Shown here in pieces: positions 12,223 through 24,305 of a DNA stretch of 64,000 bases. The notes beneath the pieces were generated by a model. The model did not search any database. It had not been told where the DNA came from and saw nothing but the letters and a program-made list of their open reading frames with translations. The position numbers and the translations under genes were made by a program. Origin of the DNA: Hepsetus odoe (taxonomy: Eukaryota; Chordata; Actinopteri; Characiformes; Hepsetidae); assembly GCA_017165825.1 (NCBI GenBank), contig CM029367.1, forward strand, positions 23,732,529 through 23,796,528, in the 5' to 3' direction. The first letter of the stretch is position 1. The number at the start of each line of letters is the position of its first letter.

Positions 12223-13250
12223 ATTTTACACTCCCTTTTTCTCTTTCCTGACTATTTTTCCCATGTCTTTTTCTCCCTTTTCTTCACTCTACCTCTGCCC
12301 TCTGTCATTCCTGTCTATCCCTACTCCTCAACCCTCTTTTTTGAAATCTCTCTCGCTCTCTGTCTCTCTCTCTTTGTTATTGCATATCCCCCTTTCTCCA
12401 AACTCAAATCCTCTATCTCTTCTTCTCTTCAAAAACACTTTGTCTGCTCTGTCCCATTACTCCTTCCACCCCATCCCAGAGTGCTTTTGGAGACAGCTAA
12501 GGCTACTGAGGCTTAGGAAGGCCTGGATCAGACAGTGTGGATAATGAGCATGTAGAGCGGCGGCAGCAGCAGGCTTGGTTTCAGCTTGCGGAATGCTAGC
12601 CTGGTTGTATTAGTGAGGATTGCAGGGATTAGTAAAGCAGCTAGCCTAAAGCTTTTGCAGTATTGCTTTGTTAATGTGGTGGCAGAGTCTAGTGCCATGG
12701 CTAGGCTTACATTCAGCACCATGGCTCCTCTGAATTGTTTCACTACTCTGGCTTGGCTAAAATGTTAGGATCTACCTGCTTGGGCAATAGGCTGAGATGA
12801 CGATATGCTTTAGCTGCTTGGCTAGGTTAGCAGAGTGATGGGCTTTGGCGAGTTTGTAAGAGCTCAGCTGGAATGATCTGCAGTGTTAACTGTGAGCAGG
12901 GTAATGAAGCCTGGGATTGTGCCATGATGTAATACAGTGGTAATAATTATTATAACTTCTAGGCTGGATTTATCTAAAGCTGTTACTCATCACTGCAGAG
13001 ACAGCAAGAAAAAGAGGGAGAGAAGGGAGAAAGAGGAGAAAGATGGGCATACAGAAGAATAACAAGAACATACTGAGGATAAAAAACAAAGGATGGAGGA
13101 TGAGGATGGTGCTGTGCAGGTTTGGGAAATGTTTGACTGTAAATGCCAGCTTTGTACATAATGCTACATACATGAAAATAAATTGCATTTAAGAAAAAGA
13201 AAGAATTGCTCACCATCGACGTCTAATAGCATCCTGTCCTCTGCCATAAT

Positions 13251-13476
13251 GAAAGTGACTATTTTCACAGCACAGCGAACCGCAACGAAATTGGACCTCT
13301 ACATTTAACCCATGCAAACACCGTGCAGCAGTAGGCAGCTATGAAAGTGCCCGGGGAGCAGTGATGGGGACGGTACCTTGCTCAAGGGTACCTCAGGGCA
13401 ACCTACTGGTGAGGGAATCAAACCCACAATCTTCCGATCCGGGACCAACTCCCTAAACTGTAGGCCACCACTGCCC
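13251..13476 (-). repeat. SINE family A, near full length
   Basis: The minus-strand copy runs from the tail complement ('gaaagtgact') through 'ggagcagtgatggggacgg' and 'ctcaagggtacctcagggca' to the A-box complement 'gtaggccaccactgccc'. It is directly followed by a 29-base tandem repeat. Confidence 0.8.
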
Positions 13477-13560
13477 ATAATGTAAGAGTAAAGGTAAAGA
13501 GTACCATAATGTAAGAGTAAAGGTAAAGAGTACCATAATGTAAGAGTAAAGGTAAATGCA
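13476..13560. repeat. 29-bp minisatellite, about 2.9 units
   Basis: The unit begins 'cataatgtaagagtaaaggt' and is repeated three times with almost no change (third unit diverges at its end). It abuts the head of a SINE A copy. Confidence 0.9.
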
Positions 13561-13620
13561 AAGGTTAGTAACAAGTCAGAAACTGTAATGTTTCAATGTT
13601 GTTTGTAAAACCTTCTCTCT

Positions 13621-13972
13621 CATTCACTCATTTTCTTAGCTGCTTGTCCTAATTAGGGTCATGGGTGGTGCTGGAGCCAATCCCAGCTCTCAAAGTTCAA
13701 AAGGCAGGGAATAATACTTGAAAGGTCTCCAGTAAATCGCAGGGCAGAAACACAGACAAACAAAGTCATGTACACACACATACCGATCTGCAATCCACCT
13801 GACATGCATGTCTATGGATAGTGGGAGGAAACCGGAGAACCTGGAACAAACCTACACAGACACAGGAAGACCATGCAAACTCCACACAGAAAGGCCCCAG
13901 ACCGCCCCACCTGGGAATCAATCCCAGGACCTTCTCGCTGTGTCATGGCAACCGCACTATCCACTGTGCTGC
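13621..13972 (+). repeat. L2-like LINE 3'-end fragment
   Basis: It carries the phrases 'gtgggaggaaaccggagaac' and 'catgcaaactccacacagaa', well known from 3' ends of fish L2-type LINEs, and ends with 'ccactgtgctgcc'. It is diverged and non-coding. Confidence 0.7.
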
Positions 13973-14097
13973 CCTTTTATGAAAGTTATTCTTGAAATTG
14001 TAACTTGAAGCAATATAGTGTTCAACATTCAGGTCAGGAACTCGTGTTCATGGTAATTCAAATAGTGTGTGAAGGCACCAGAAGAAGCAGACACCTA

Positions 14098-14636
14098 CAG
14101 TACTGTGCAAAAGTTTTAGGCAGGTGCGGAAAAAATGCTGTAAACAAAGAATGCTTTCAGAAATATAAATAATGATTGTTTATTTTGATCAATTTACAAA
14201 ATGCGAAGTGAGCGAACAAAAGAAAAATCTAAATCAAATCAATATTCGGTGTTACTACCTTTTGCCTTCAAACCAGCATCAGTTCTTCTGGCCCCATAGA
14301 GCCCTGATCTCAACATCATCCAGTGTGTCTGGATCACATGAAGAGACAGAAGGATGTGAGGAAGCCTACATCCACAGAAGATCTGTGGTTCATTCTCCAA
14401 GATGTTTGGAACAACCTACCAGCCGAGTTCCTTCAAAAACTGTGTGCAAGTGTACCTAGAAGAATTGATGCTGTTTTGAAGGCAAAGGGTGGTCACACCA
14501 AATATTAATTTGATTTAGATTTCTCTTTTGTTCATTCACTGCATTTTGTTGATTGATGAAAATAAATGATTAACACTTGCATTCTTTGTTTACAGCATTT
14601 TTTTCCACACCTACCTAAAACGTTTGCACAGTACTG
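14098..14636 (+). mobile_element. Tc1-like deletion derivative, family T copy 1
   Basis: The element begins CAGTACTGTGCAAAAGTTTT, ends with the complementary sequence, and lies between TA dinucleotides (14096-14097 and 14637-14638). Inside, on the + strand, a remnant of the transposase C-terminus is readable (about 14290-14508), including 'LQDVWNNLPAEFLQKL' and 'AVLKAKGGHTKY'. Most of the transposase is deleted, so it is non-autonomous. Three relatives lie at 15418, 24758 and 28118. Confidence 0.85.
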
Positions 14637-14784
14637 TATGTCCTATTCCTTTATTGTAGTTTGTTGAGTTTCTGTTAACTACGACTTGGTTTCTTAAAAC
14701 TTCAATTACATCACTTATGACATGACATTTCAGTGTCAGCTTTCAAAAGTTCACACAAATATTTTAAATCTGAAGATTCACTTA

Positions 14785-15235
14785 GATTTCAGTATTTTGT
14801 TCTTATGAAAATAGAGGTGTTAGGAAAGGAGGTGTTTTTGGAAGAGAGTCTTCTTGATGTTAGAGAGGGACGCCTCTGCTCTGATAGCATTTGGTAATTC
14901 ATTCCACCATCGGGGAACCACAAATGAGAACAGTCTGGGCTGAGACTGCCTTGTGTGAAGCGAAGGCAATGCCAGACAATGGTCCTTAGAAGAACATAAT
15001 GAATGTGAAGGAGTATAAGTCTGTATGATGGTGCACAAATAGCTGGGATTACATCCAAGAGTCAGTCTGTAGGCAAGTGTTAGAGACTTGAATTTGATTT
15101 GAGCATCCATGGATAGCCAGTGGAGGTCAGTGAGTAGTGGGGTGATGTGAGCCCTGTTTGGCTGATTGATACTAGGCATGCTGCCACATTCTTGACCATC
15201 TGAAGGGGATTTTCTTTGCATACCTGGAAACCTGC
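14785..15235 (-). pseudogene. LINE reverse transcriptase C-terminal remnant
   Basis: The minus frame (14820-15221) carries 'HITPLLTDLHWLSMDAQIKF', then a 'NPSYLC' segment, 'YTPSHSLCSS' and 'PRWWNELPNAIRAE'. This is the usual pattern at the end of ORF2 of fish non-LTR retrotransposons (HWLPV...PSYL...YTPSR...LWNSLP). It lacks the catalytic domain, so it is a 5'-truncated insertion. The family (Rex1, L2 or similar) cannot be fixed from memory. Confidence 0.75.
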
Positions 15236-15417
15236 TATCAGAATATTACCATAATCATTACAGTAAATTTAGAGATAATGACCTATAGCAGGAGTTTGGT
15301 GACAGTACTCATGTTGGACATTACTCATGATGAACATTTCAATCAGTATTTTGACATTTTTTTGTGATGAAAGCTATACAGGTATAAGCTTTTTAGGTAT
15401 TATTTATATATATATAA

Positions 15418-15849
15418 GTGCAAAAGTTTTAGGCAGGTGTGGATAAAATGCTGTAAACAAAGAATGCTTTCAAACATGGAAGTGTTAATCATTTATTTTC
15501 ATCAATCAACAAAATGCAGTGAATGAACAAAAGAGAAATCTAAATCAAATTAATATTTGGTGTGACCACCCTTTGCCTTCAAAACAGCATCAGTTCTTCT
15601 AGGTACACTTACACACAGTTTTTGAAGGAACTCGGCTGGTAGGTTGTTCCAAACATCTTGGAGAACTAACCACAGATCTTCTGTGGATGTAGGCTTCCTC
15701 ACATCCTTCTGTCTCTTCATGTAATCCCAGACACACTGGATGATGTTGAGATCAGGGCTCTTTGCATTTTGTAAATTGATTAAAAAAAACAATCATTATT
15801 TATATTTCTGAAAGCATTCTTTGTTTACAGCATTTTTTCCACACCTGCT
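15418..15849 (-). mobile_element. Tc1-like derivative, family T copy 2
   Basis: This is a copy of the 14098 element in the opposite orientation. The minus strand (15550-15792) reads 'SPDLNIIQCVWDYMKRQKDV' and on to 'KGGHTKY', the SPDLN box and C-terminus of a Tc1 transposase. The outermost bases of both terminal repeats are missing or altered, so no clear TA duplication is seen. Confidence 0.8.
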
Positions 15850-17885
15850 TGTTACAGCCTAAGTCTTTTGTATTATCCTCTGCTGTACTAAGAAGCCTAA
15901 CCCCAGTAAGTGAATCACAATTCACCTCTGCACTTCTCATTGTGGATCTCACAGCTCTAGAGGCCCCTGGCAGGCCTGGCTCCAAACCAGTAACCCTGAG
16001 TCAGCTTTACGCTCCACTGACCCACCACTCACTGATGGAGGTGGACTGCTCTATGTGTGGGTATGTGACAGTCTTAGTGCCATGGTCATCCCCTCACAGA
16101 ACCTGTATTGCCCCTTACACTGAGCAAAAGCTGTGAAACACTTGACTGAGCTTGCAAGAACTGCTGTGGAGAATGTAGATACAATAGCACCATGGCAAGG
16201 CATAGCATTAACCAAGTGCTGGCTAGCTTCCACTAGGCTTTGTCAAAGAACCACAACTCTTATCAAGCAGCTGCTACAGTGGAATATTGAGAACAAGTGC
16301 TGGTGATCCTTTTCCCTGGTTGATTTTTAATCCTAATCTGACAGGCAAGTTTGCCCTCTGCAGCTTTTGGCTGTTTTGAAGGCATGCAAACTCACTGTGG
16401 GGAACAAACTGCTAAATAAGGGCATGTGAAAAAAAATTCTGTTATGCCTCATCCAACTTGGCCAGACTGCGGTCTGGCCATTTTTAACAGTCTATATTGT
16501 TATTAGAACCTGGTCTGGTCTGGATCGCCCAGTTTCAGTTAAATTTGCTGAGCCACTTTTGGCAAGTAACATCAAAGATTTGTCTGGGATTTTTGGTTGT
16601 TGCTCCTTTCAGAGTAATGAACAGCTGCTTATAAATAAAAAATATAGTCTCAAGGCTCAGTGGTATTTATATGACGGATATAATAGTTCTTAATTATATT
16701 TTAATGTGTGTAAAGATAGTTTAACAGGTTTTGGCATAGATCAGCATTTTTTGTGCACTCAGTTGTGTGATTTAGAGTAAATGTTTATCTCAACTTCACC
16801 TGTTAAACAGTGAACCCTCAGTTACTCCTCTCTGGGCAGCCATGGATATTCATACCTTCCCCTGTATAGCCTAACTATGGTCATGGAGTCTGTACTTGGT
16901 CTGGAACTATATCTATTTTGTATCTCAGACAGTCAGAAAATACTCTTCGGTGTAGTCACTCTGAGGCACTTTTGAGGGCTTGATAGCACTCAAGTTTACT
17001 TTTGCGTTTTAGTTTAATTCCCCACATGTTCCAGATTGTGTTTGTTGACCTGATTGGTTTGGCTTTGTTTGCCTGTGTTGTAGAGAAGTGCTGGAGCAAG
17101 GCTGCTGTGTATCAGGAACCTTTTAAAGGGTTGGTAAGCCTTAGAACCATATGGTTGAGGGAACTCTTTTTGGCGCTCAATTTTTTTTTCTTGAAGTGAA
17201 GTGTTTTTCTGGGACTTACCTTTAAGTTTATCTAGACATATAGAGAACTTTTTGGAATTCTGCCCTATATGCATTCCTTTGGTGTTTCCATCCTATTTCC
17301 CTCCCAGTCCCTCTGTGTATTTGACTGACTGTCTCTCCTACTTTCTTTTTTTCTATCTGCCTCTGTCCATCTGTCTTGTCTCCTTTCTGAAACTCCCTCT
17401 CTCTCTCTCACTCTCTCTGTCTGTCTTTCTCTCTCTGTATGTCTCTCTTCTTTCTTTCCCTCTCTCTCAGTCTGTCTCTCAACTTCAGTCTGTCCCAGTG
17501 TTATACCATCACTGTCTAATGAATTGTTCCTTTTTGTCTAGAAATGTTGACTGAGTAAAGCATAGAACACTCTTCATTTTCTGTGTGTGTGTGTGGCCTG
17601 TCAGTGTTACTAACTTCTTTCTTTCTTTCTTTCTTTCTTGCCCTTTTTTAATTCCTGTGTGAACAGTCATTCACATGTGTGGAGCGCTTCTTTGCATTGA
17701 TGAACCTCTGCTGGTGTTTTTATTATTGTTGTCAGGAGATAAACAGGACTGAGCAAGTGCCCTTGCTCTGTACTTATTGGCTCTGATTTGCTTTGCTGTC
17801 ATGGTTACTCAGCCTCTCTCTGTCTGATACCAAGCTGTCAGTGATGATGTCACTGCCAAAAACATTCAATGCTCAAAGTATCTCT

Positions 17886-17926
<41 letters not shown>

Positions 17927-17929
17927 CAG
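15850..17929. other. Non-coding, 5' of first recognised adgra1 exon
   Basis: No supported coding exon. It holds a pyrimidine-rich stretch at 17320-17500 and a TTTC microsatellite at 17617-17639. The last 45 bases form the polypyrimidine tract of the adgra1 acceptor. Confidence 0.5.
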
Positions 17930-18057
17930 GATCTGAAGAAGGTGCTGTCGTTCCCTCCATACCCGGGGGAGTTCCTGCACCCTGTTGTGTATGCGTGTAC
18001 TGCTGTCATGCTGCTCTGCCTCTTTGCTTCCATCATCACATACATAGTGCATCACAG
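17930..18057 (+). CDS. adgra1: adgra1 coding exon a: N-terminus and TM1
   Basis: The exon begins after a CCCCAG acceptor and ends at a GTAGGC donor. It reads DLKKVLSFPPYPGEFLHPVV and then a hydrophobic TM1 (residues about 15-40, with AVMLLCLFASIITYIVHH). ADGRA1 proteins are known to start with Met-Asp-Leu-Lys and to lack the long LRR/Ig ectodomain of ADGRA2 and ADGRA3. I therefore expect the initiator ATG at the end of an upstream exon, in phase 0. The exon leaves two bases of a Ser codon for the next exon. The polypyrimidine tract is a CT microsatellite. The residue numbering used here starts at this Asp. Confidence 0.93.
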
Positions 18058-19101
18058 GTAGGCCAGCACCTTCCATCCAGTCTCATAATGAATAAACTTT
18101 GCATGTTATTTGTTCAAACCATTGCCTTCGGGGCTTTGCTGAATGGCACTGATGAGTAAACCTACAGTGATAAATACCACATTGGCAGGAATGTCACTGT
18201 TCTTTCACGTAAAGATTCTTCTCCAAGCTTTTACAGCTTCACTGGATAATTGTGTGTGCATGGTTAATGTGAACTGTACACATTCACCATACCAACACAA
18301 AAACACACACACAAACCATGCTAATATATGTTAATGTGCAGAGTAGATTAACCTGCAGTGATAATTGCCATAGTAATAATGTTGGATCTTTCATCATTAA
18401 AGGTCCATCACAAAGCTTTAAAATAATAGTGTTCTTATTTTGAGTGTGTGTGTGTGTGTGTGTGTTTCATCAAACAGAATTGTAATGGCTCATAATGTAT
18501 CTTTCTACTATACAACTCATTCTAGCTCACCCTGTCACACACACACACACACACACACTCACACACTTACACACACACACAAACTTCAGTCGGTTCAGAG
18601 CTTTCTTCTTCAGGTGGAAAAATGCGTTTGGACTGAAGTGGACGGTGTGTCTCAACTCATGAATCTCCTTCGCCCCACTCCTCTCAGCTCAGCTTTCATC
18701 TTTTCTTTTTTCTGTTCAGTTTTTTTTTCTCTAAGCTGTGCAGTGCTGTGTGTTATGAGTCAGGCCTGTCTAACAAACAGACTGAGTCATTTAGTTGGGA
18801 GGTGTGTGCCTGCATCTCCACACTTAATGCACTCGCCGGGTGTTGATGTGAGTTTGAGTGTTAATGAGAGTGCTTGCCTATTTTTTTAGATTAAGGAATT
18901 GCTTCCACACACTGTTGCCTCTCTGTTAGTCTCCCTCTAACTCAGATGGTATTGTACTGCACATTGATTCCTCCTCCTCTCTTTTATTAGAGAAATTCTC
19001 TCCTCTTGCTGTTGGCCTGATGAACACAAATGCTCTTAACTAAATCTTGCAGTGCTGACTGCTGTTTAGCCCTTACCTGCTCTGCCTCATACATACTTGC
19101 G

Positions 19102-19153
<52 letters not shown>

Positions 19154-19162
19154 GTCTTTCTG

Positions 19163-19219
<57 letters not shown>

Positions 19220-19704
19220 GCTGGTGCTGCCAGGTTAATGCCGTTGACCTACTGAAGCTGCTGCTGCCTCATCTGCTCTCTCCTGCCTCGACACAGCAGA
19301 TGATTTATGGCCAGAGAGGGCGAGAGAGAGTGGGAGAGAGAAAAGGAGAGAGAGTTGATACATCCTCAGTTTTTTCCTTTTATTCTCTTCTTTTAAGTAT
19401 TTTAGTTTTCTCTTCCTTTTGTTCTTTTTTGTATGTAATTTCTTCCTAACTTATGTCTCATTTTTTTGTTTTTCTTCTTTCTTCTTTGTCTTACTCTTTT
19501 TCTTTATCCGTCCCTTCTGCCTTTCTTTTTATAAGTATTCCCTTTTCTTTCTCTGACTGAATCTAAATGTGGCTGTGACTGAAAGTTTCTGTGTTTGTGA
19601 AAAAAATCTGTAGATATTATATGTTTTAATAAAATGTAAAAGGAGTTGTGTCTATGCAAACAACCCTATGGAGAGCATATACAGGTTATCAGAATGCACA
19701 TGCG

Positions 19705-19759
<55 letters not shown>

Positions 19760-19792
19760 TTTAAAATGCAATTGATCTCCTTTCTTTGACAG
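18058..19792 (+). other. adgra1: adgra1 intron with CA and CT microsatellites
   Basis: GTAGGC donor and AG acceptor. It contains GT (18442-18465), CA (18537-18582), CT (19105-19147), CA (19164-19215) and CA (19709-19756) repeats, the last ending 36 bases before the exon. Open frames of up to 149 codons here are simple-sequence artefacts. Confidence 0.85.
19105..19215. repeat. Compound (CT)n-(CA)n microsatellite
   Basis: A CT run (19105-19147) is followed, after a short spacer, by a CA run of about 50 bases. Confidence 0.95.
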
Positions 19793-19916
19793 CGCAATCC
19801 GCATCAGCAGGAAAGGATGGCACATGCTTCTAAACTTCTGTTTCCATACGGCCCTCACATTCGCTGTGTTCGCTGGAGGCATCAACCGCATCAAATACCC
19901 AATCTTCTGCCAAGCT
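19793..19916 (+). CDS. adgra1: adgra1 coding exon b: TM2
   Basis: Completes the Ser codon and reads AIRISRKGWHMLLNFCFHTA and on to FAVFAGGINRIKYPIFCQA (residues 44-84). This is the first intracellular loop (basic RISRKGWH) and TM2 of the ADGRA group, almost identical in type to human ADGRA1. It ends in phase 0 at a GTGAGT donor. A (CT)n tract starts 21 bases after the donor and a (CA)n tract ends 36 bases before the acceptor. Confidence 0.95.
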
Positions 19917-19935
19917 GTGAGTGATTTTTTTATAA

Positions 19936-19937
<2 letters not shown>

Positions 19938-19999
<62 letters not shown>
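19938..19999. repeat. (CT)n microsatellite just after adgra1 exon b
   Basis: CT run of about 62 bases starting 21 bases after the splice donor. Confidence 0.95.
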
Positions 20000-20003
<4 letters not shown>

Positions 20004-20082
20004 CTGCCTCTCTCTCTCTCTCTGTTTTTCTCTTCTTTCTTTCCCTCTCTCTCAGTCTGTCTCTCACCTTCAGTCTGTCCAG

Positions 20083-20087
<5 letters not shown>

Positions 20088-20136
<49 letters not shown>
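20088..20136. repeat. (GT)n microsatellite
   Basis: Pure GT run, with a further GT run at 20141-20155. Confidence 0.95.
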
Positions 20137-20140
<4 letters not shown>

Positions 20141-21078
20141 AGTGTGTGTGTGTGTGGCCTGTCGATGTTACTAACAATGGCTGCATGCATGCTGATGCCT
20201 CACTTGATGGATGCTGTTCGTTTGTGTTTTGTTAGCCCTTGGCAATCATAAATGTAAGGCTGCAGAACAAAAAAGCACATGTTGTTGGCCCTCAGGGAAC
20301 CCTTATCTCAAAGGAACTTTTTACAGAATATTTTGTTGTTAATTAGAAACTCTGTGTGGTGTGTGTGTATGTGTGTGTGTGTGCGTGCCTGCATGTGTGC
20401 GTGTGTGTGTGCAAGTTAGTAGCCTAGGGTACATTCATCTATGCGATCAGTCAGTCTTGCTCTAAAGGAAGCACTAACCGTATAAGTATGTACTAGTCCA
20501 CTATATTTATTTGATGACCTGCAGTAATAGGACACATTTCTGAGTAGGACCCTCTTCCCTAAATAGCTCAAGATTGTCCTGGCCTCGCTCTACAGGGAAA
20601 AATATTTTGCTTAAAGTCAGAAGCATGAGCCAAAAACCATTTAGGCACAGTACTGTCACTTCTGAACATTTTTCCTTGTGAGATTTTTTCACAAATAATG
20701 GAATTACCCTCCACTCGTAGTCTGTGCTTCATGCCGGATCGTCATTTAGGACAACAGAAATGGAGGCTAAGATGGCAGCGGACTGTACTGCCTGTAATGC
20801 TCCTATTCTCATTCTGTTCTGGGTGGATACACAATTTGAAAGTGTTCTGTTAATTTCATTTCAGACTGAATGAATTTTTAGTATAAAGTATGACTTATGC
20901 AATAGTAATCTTATGGTTTGAAGCCCATTGAAATTGAAATTGAAAATTGAACATCAGCCCAAGACTAGCAATCTAGTGAGAAGAGCTTGATCTTATGCCT
21001 TCTTCAAAAGAAATGAACTTTCTCACTTTCAGAGAAGAGGAGAAATACTTGAAAATGTAACTTTTTAGACACAATTTT

Positions 21079-21320
21079 GGGACATCAGTGGCCTAGTGGT
21101 TGGGAAATAGAGCCCATAATTAAGCAAGGTTGAGTCCCAGAGTCCTCAGCTGAGATACCCTTGATGCAAGGTATTGTCCCATCACTGCTCCCCAGGAGCT
21201 AGATATGGCTGCTCACTGCTGCACTGTGTGATGGGTTAAATGCAGAGAAGCCATTTGTTGTGGTTCACTGTGTGCTGTGGTGTGTGCTCAAAATGGGATG
21301 TAATCACTTTCACTTTCATT
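21079..21320 (+). repeat. SINE family A, diverged copy
   Basis: It has the A-box region 'agtggcctagtggttgggaa', the core 'catcactgctccccaggagc', the 'gtgatgggttaaatgcagag' segment and the TTTCACTTTCA tail. The B box is degenerate. Confidence 0.8.
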
Positions 21321-21730
21321 ATTATTTGCCCCTCCCTCCTCTAGTGTACCAGAGTAATAGGGGAACAATGCTCTTCTTTGGAGTAGACATGAGCAGTGAG
21401 CAATGCAATCATTCTGATGTATTTTTATTTTCCCCTTCATTCTTGTTTTTAAAAACTCTTGCCCCCTTAGTCATTTTTGTGAAAGATCCAGACCACCAGT
21501 GGATGAACATTGACCTGTGTTGTGTTGTATAGTCTGAAATTGTAATTGTAATCTACAGAGTGCACCTAAATGGAAAATGAGCTTATAATAAATGCAGACA
21601 TTAGATAAATGTACCTAATGAAAAGACCCACTTGAAGTATATAAACATGAAATTAATGTAACATTTAAATTATAGCATGAAATATGCCAATAGGAGGCAG
21701 CCGTGTTGTTATTCTGAGCATTTGCAGAAG

Positions 21731-22610
21731 TGTGGCCTAGTGGTTAGGAGTTGCCCTGCATCGAAAATTGTGGTTCTCACCAGTAGGTTGCCCGAAATTT
21801 CTTTTTGAGCGTCAATGTTGGTCATAGGATTTTATTGTCATTTCAGCCATATACACAGTACACAGTGAAACGAAATAACGCTCTCCAGGACCCTGGTGCT
21901 ACAAAAGACAAGACACAAATACAAGACACAAGACAACATAAGACACAACATGGGCAACAAGTATGGGATGCTACAGATAAGAGATAGATAACAATAGACG
22001 GTACGACAGACAGTACATTCATCTGGTGGAAGGCTGCAGTGTTAGGAACAAAGCAGGCCAGGCACATTATGGTGTAGCAGTGTGGTGGAGCGTGTTACTG
22101 TATGTAGTGCAAGAGTGCAACACGAGATAACAATAAATACAGAAATGAAAAAGTTGAGGGAAGTGGTGGGGTGAAGCGGTGGGCTGCAGAGTTTTGTATT
22201 ATTGGTGGTTTTTAAGAGTCCATGATATTGGTGGTTCCAGAGTTCAACAGTCTGATGGCCAGGGAAGAACCATTTCATCCTGGAAGTGGAGGCCCGTGAT
22301 GCATGGAACCTTTCCGGATGGCAGGAGGGAGAAGAGAGTGTGGGAAGGGTGGGAGGGATCATCCACAATGCTGGCTGCTTTGCGGATGCAGCGAGCGGTG
22401 AAAATGTCTTGTACAGGAGGGCAGAGAGGACGATGATCTTCTCAGCTGTTCTCACTTACCTGTTGTAGGGACTTGCGTACCGCCCCCGCTACTGCTCCCC
22501 GGCACTTAGTGTTGCCCAACACTGCTACACGGTGTTTGCATGGGTTAAATGCAGAGGTCCAATTTCATTGTGGTTCACTGCGTGCTGTGCGGTGACCTCG
22601 CAATGACAAG
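21731..22610 (+). repeat. SINE family A split by a LINE insertion
   Basis: The left part (21731-21811) has 'gtggcctagtggttaggagt' and 'cagtaggttgcccg'. The right part (from about 22476) resumes with 'cgtaccgcccccgctactgc' and continues to 'catgggttaaatgcagaggt'. Read together the two parts give a nearly complete SINE, interrupted at the 'ttgagc/aaggtacc' position by about 660 bases of LINE. Confidence 0.75.
21812..22475 (-). mobile_element. Truncated LINE insertion inside a SINE
   Basis: The minus frame (22042-22455) carries 'SCHPERFHASRASTSRMKWF' and nearby 'HQTVELWNH'. This is the pattern at the end of the reverse transcriptase ORF of fish LINEs (LLPSGRRYRGIRARTSR...FFP...VRLLN). On the + strand the 3' region includes 'tttattgtcatttcagccat', a common fish LINE end. 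It is 5'-truncated and has only the C-terminal piece. Confidence 0.7.
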
Positions 22611-24272
22611 GGTTGGGGGGGGAAAAAAAAAAATTTGTGTGTTATTTTTTGTGAAGTATGTATAAATAGTGGAAGAATTCAATTTTACAGCAGGTACAGG
22701 ATAATAAGAAGCAGTTGGCAGGCTTGTAATCATGTATTTGAAACAGACTTGTTTTAATCTATTTAAGTCTGTTTTGTTAGAGTAGTGGTCTCGAGTACTT
22801 ACTAGTGTAACAGTTTCTATAATATGATTAGTGTACCTAGAGTACCTTGAGGTGGTGTGATAGTGTGTGCAGCAAAGTGAACAGAGTTAAGACTGTGGCC
22901 TTTTTCTCATTTGCTGATTGATTTATATGTTGACCCCTAGCACATCTCTATAGCTCACCATCATTGATAGATTGACCTACACACATAAACACACACAAGC
23001 ATGCACACTTAGAAAGCCAATCAGACACGTATAGGCATACAATTTAAATCCTTCAGTTTTAGATGTAAAATTATTAACAATTGCTTCAATTTTACACCAA
23101 AAGCACTAGCTGTGAATCAGGCACTTAATTAATAATAATAACTATTGTTGAATCAAGCACCTAATTAATAACTAACACAGACATGGGGAAAATGCAGACT
23201 CCACAGAAAATTGCCAAGCATACTACAGGCGGAATAAAAACGCAAAAATGTCCTTGCTGTAAACCACTATGTGTATGTTATAGTGTAAAATAAGGAATTA
23301 ATTAATATTATCAATGGCCCCCTTCTGGGGACCCACATGGCACATCACTGTAAATGTAATGACATTAAGTTTCAGGCCGTGTTCTATGCTCCCCCAAAAT
23401 TAACATTAAAACCAACAAGTAAATAAATAAATATTAAATTAAAGCCTGCTTTTGTTATCAGCAGCAACAGCTACAAGTTCTCCTTCAACTTCTAGATCTC
23501 CACCTCTGCACGACAGCGTATTGTGACTATCCAATATGTTTGGAATCTTAATGCTTACAGCACACACACAGGGATTGAACCATCCGTCTCCTGCTGAGAG
23601 CCTTCATCTCTTTCTCAACCTGCATCATCTCTGCATCAAGCCCACTCACTTCCAGTGTAGCAGTTCATCTGTGTGTGTGTGTGTGTGTGTGTGTAGGTGG
23701 TGCAGGTAGGTAGGTGTGTGTGTGTGTGTGTGTGTTTAGGGTAGTTACACACTGCATTTTTGGTAATGGCAAAGCAGCTTGATGTGACTCCCTGCACACA
23801 CACATACACACACATACACACACACCTTTCTGCCCAGCATCCAGGAGGACAGGAGAGAGTGTGTCACCCTTCTCACACACTATTGTAAACATCAGGAGTG
23901 CTACACTTACTCCCCTTTCTTTCTTTTCTCTACTTATCCCTCGTCTCACTCTCTGCGTCGTGTGTGTACTCCCTCTCCACCTTCTTTTCCCCTAAGGATC
24001 TTCCTCTCTCTCTCTCTCTCTCCCTCCCTCTCTCTCTCACTCACTTTCTCTCACTTGCTCTTTCTATATCTGTCATTCTCTTTATTTTGTTATCTTTGCA
24101 CTCTTTCTTTCTCCCATCTGTGTGTCTTTTTTGTTCTCATCTCATCTGCTTTCTCCCTATCTCTCTAACACAGAGTCTAATCCTTTCACGTCCTAATTCT
24201 CCTCTGTTCCCCGTTAACCTGATGCAGTTTTACTGCTGTTGTTGTTTTGTTTACACCTGTTATTAATATGGA

Positions 24273-24305
<33 letters not shown>

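Larger units (their letters stand above)
11283..13250. other. Non-coding, GT and CT microsatellites
   Basis: It holds a (GT)n tract at 11917-11964, followed by GA repeats, and a (CT)n tract at 12164-12220. The long open frames (for example 12004-12516) are driven by these repeats. No gene was recognised. Confidence 0.55.

Noticed and set aside
12004..12516. Open frame of 170 codons
   Set aside because: It is mostly Ser-Leu repeats from a (CT)n tract and shows no domain or conserved motif.
12712..12732. Possible REST/NRSF (RE1) site starting TTCAGCACCATGG
   Set aside because: Only the left half matches the consensus; the right half does not, so a functional full site is unlikely.
18440..19449. 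Two open frames of 139-149 codons in the adgra1 intron
   Set aside because: Both are generated by CA, GT and CT repeats inside an intron whose borders are well supported.
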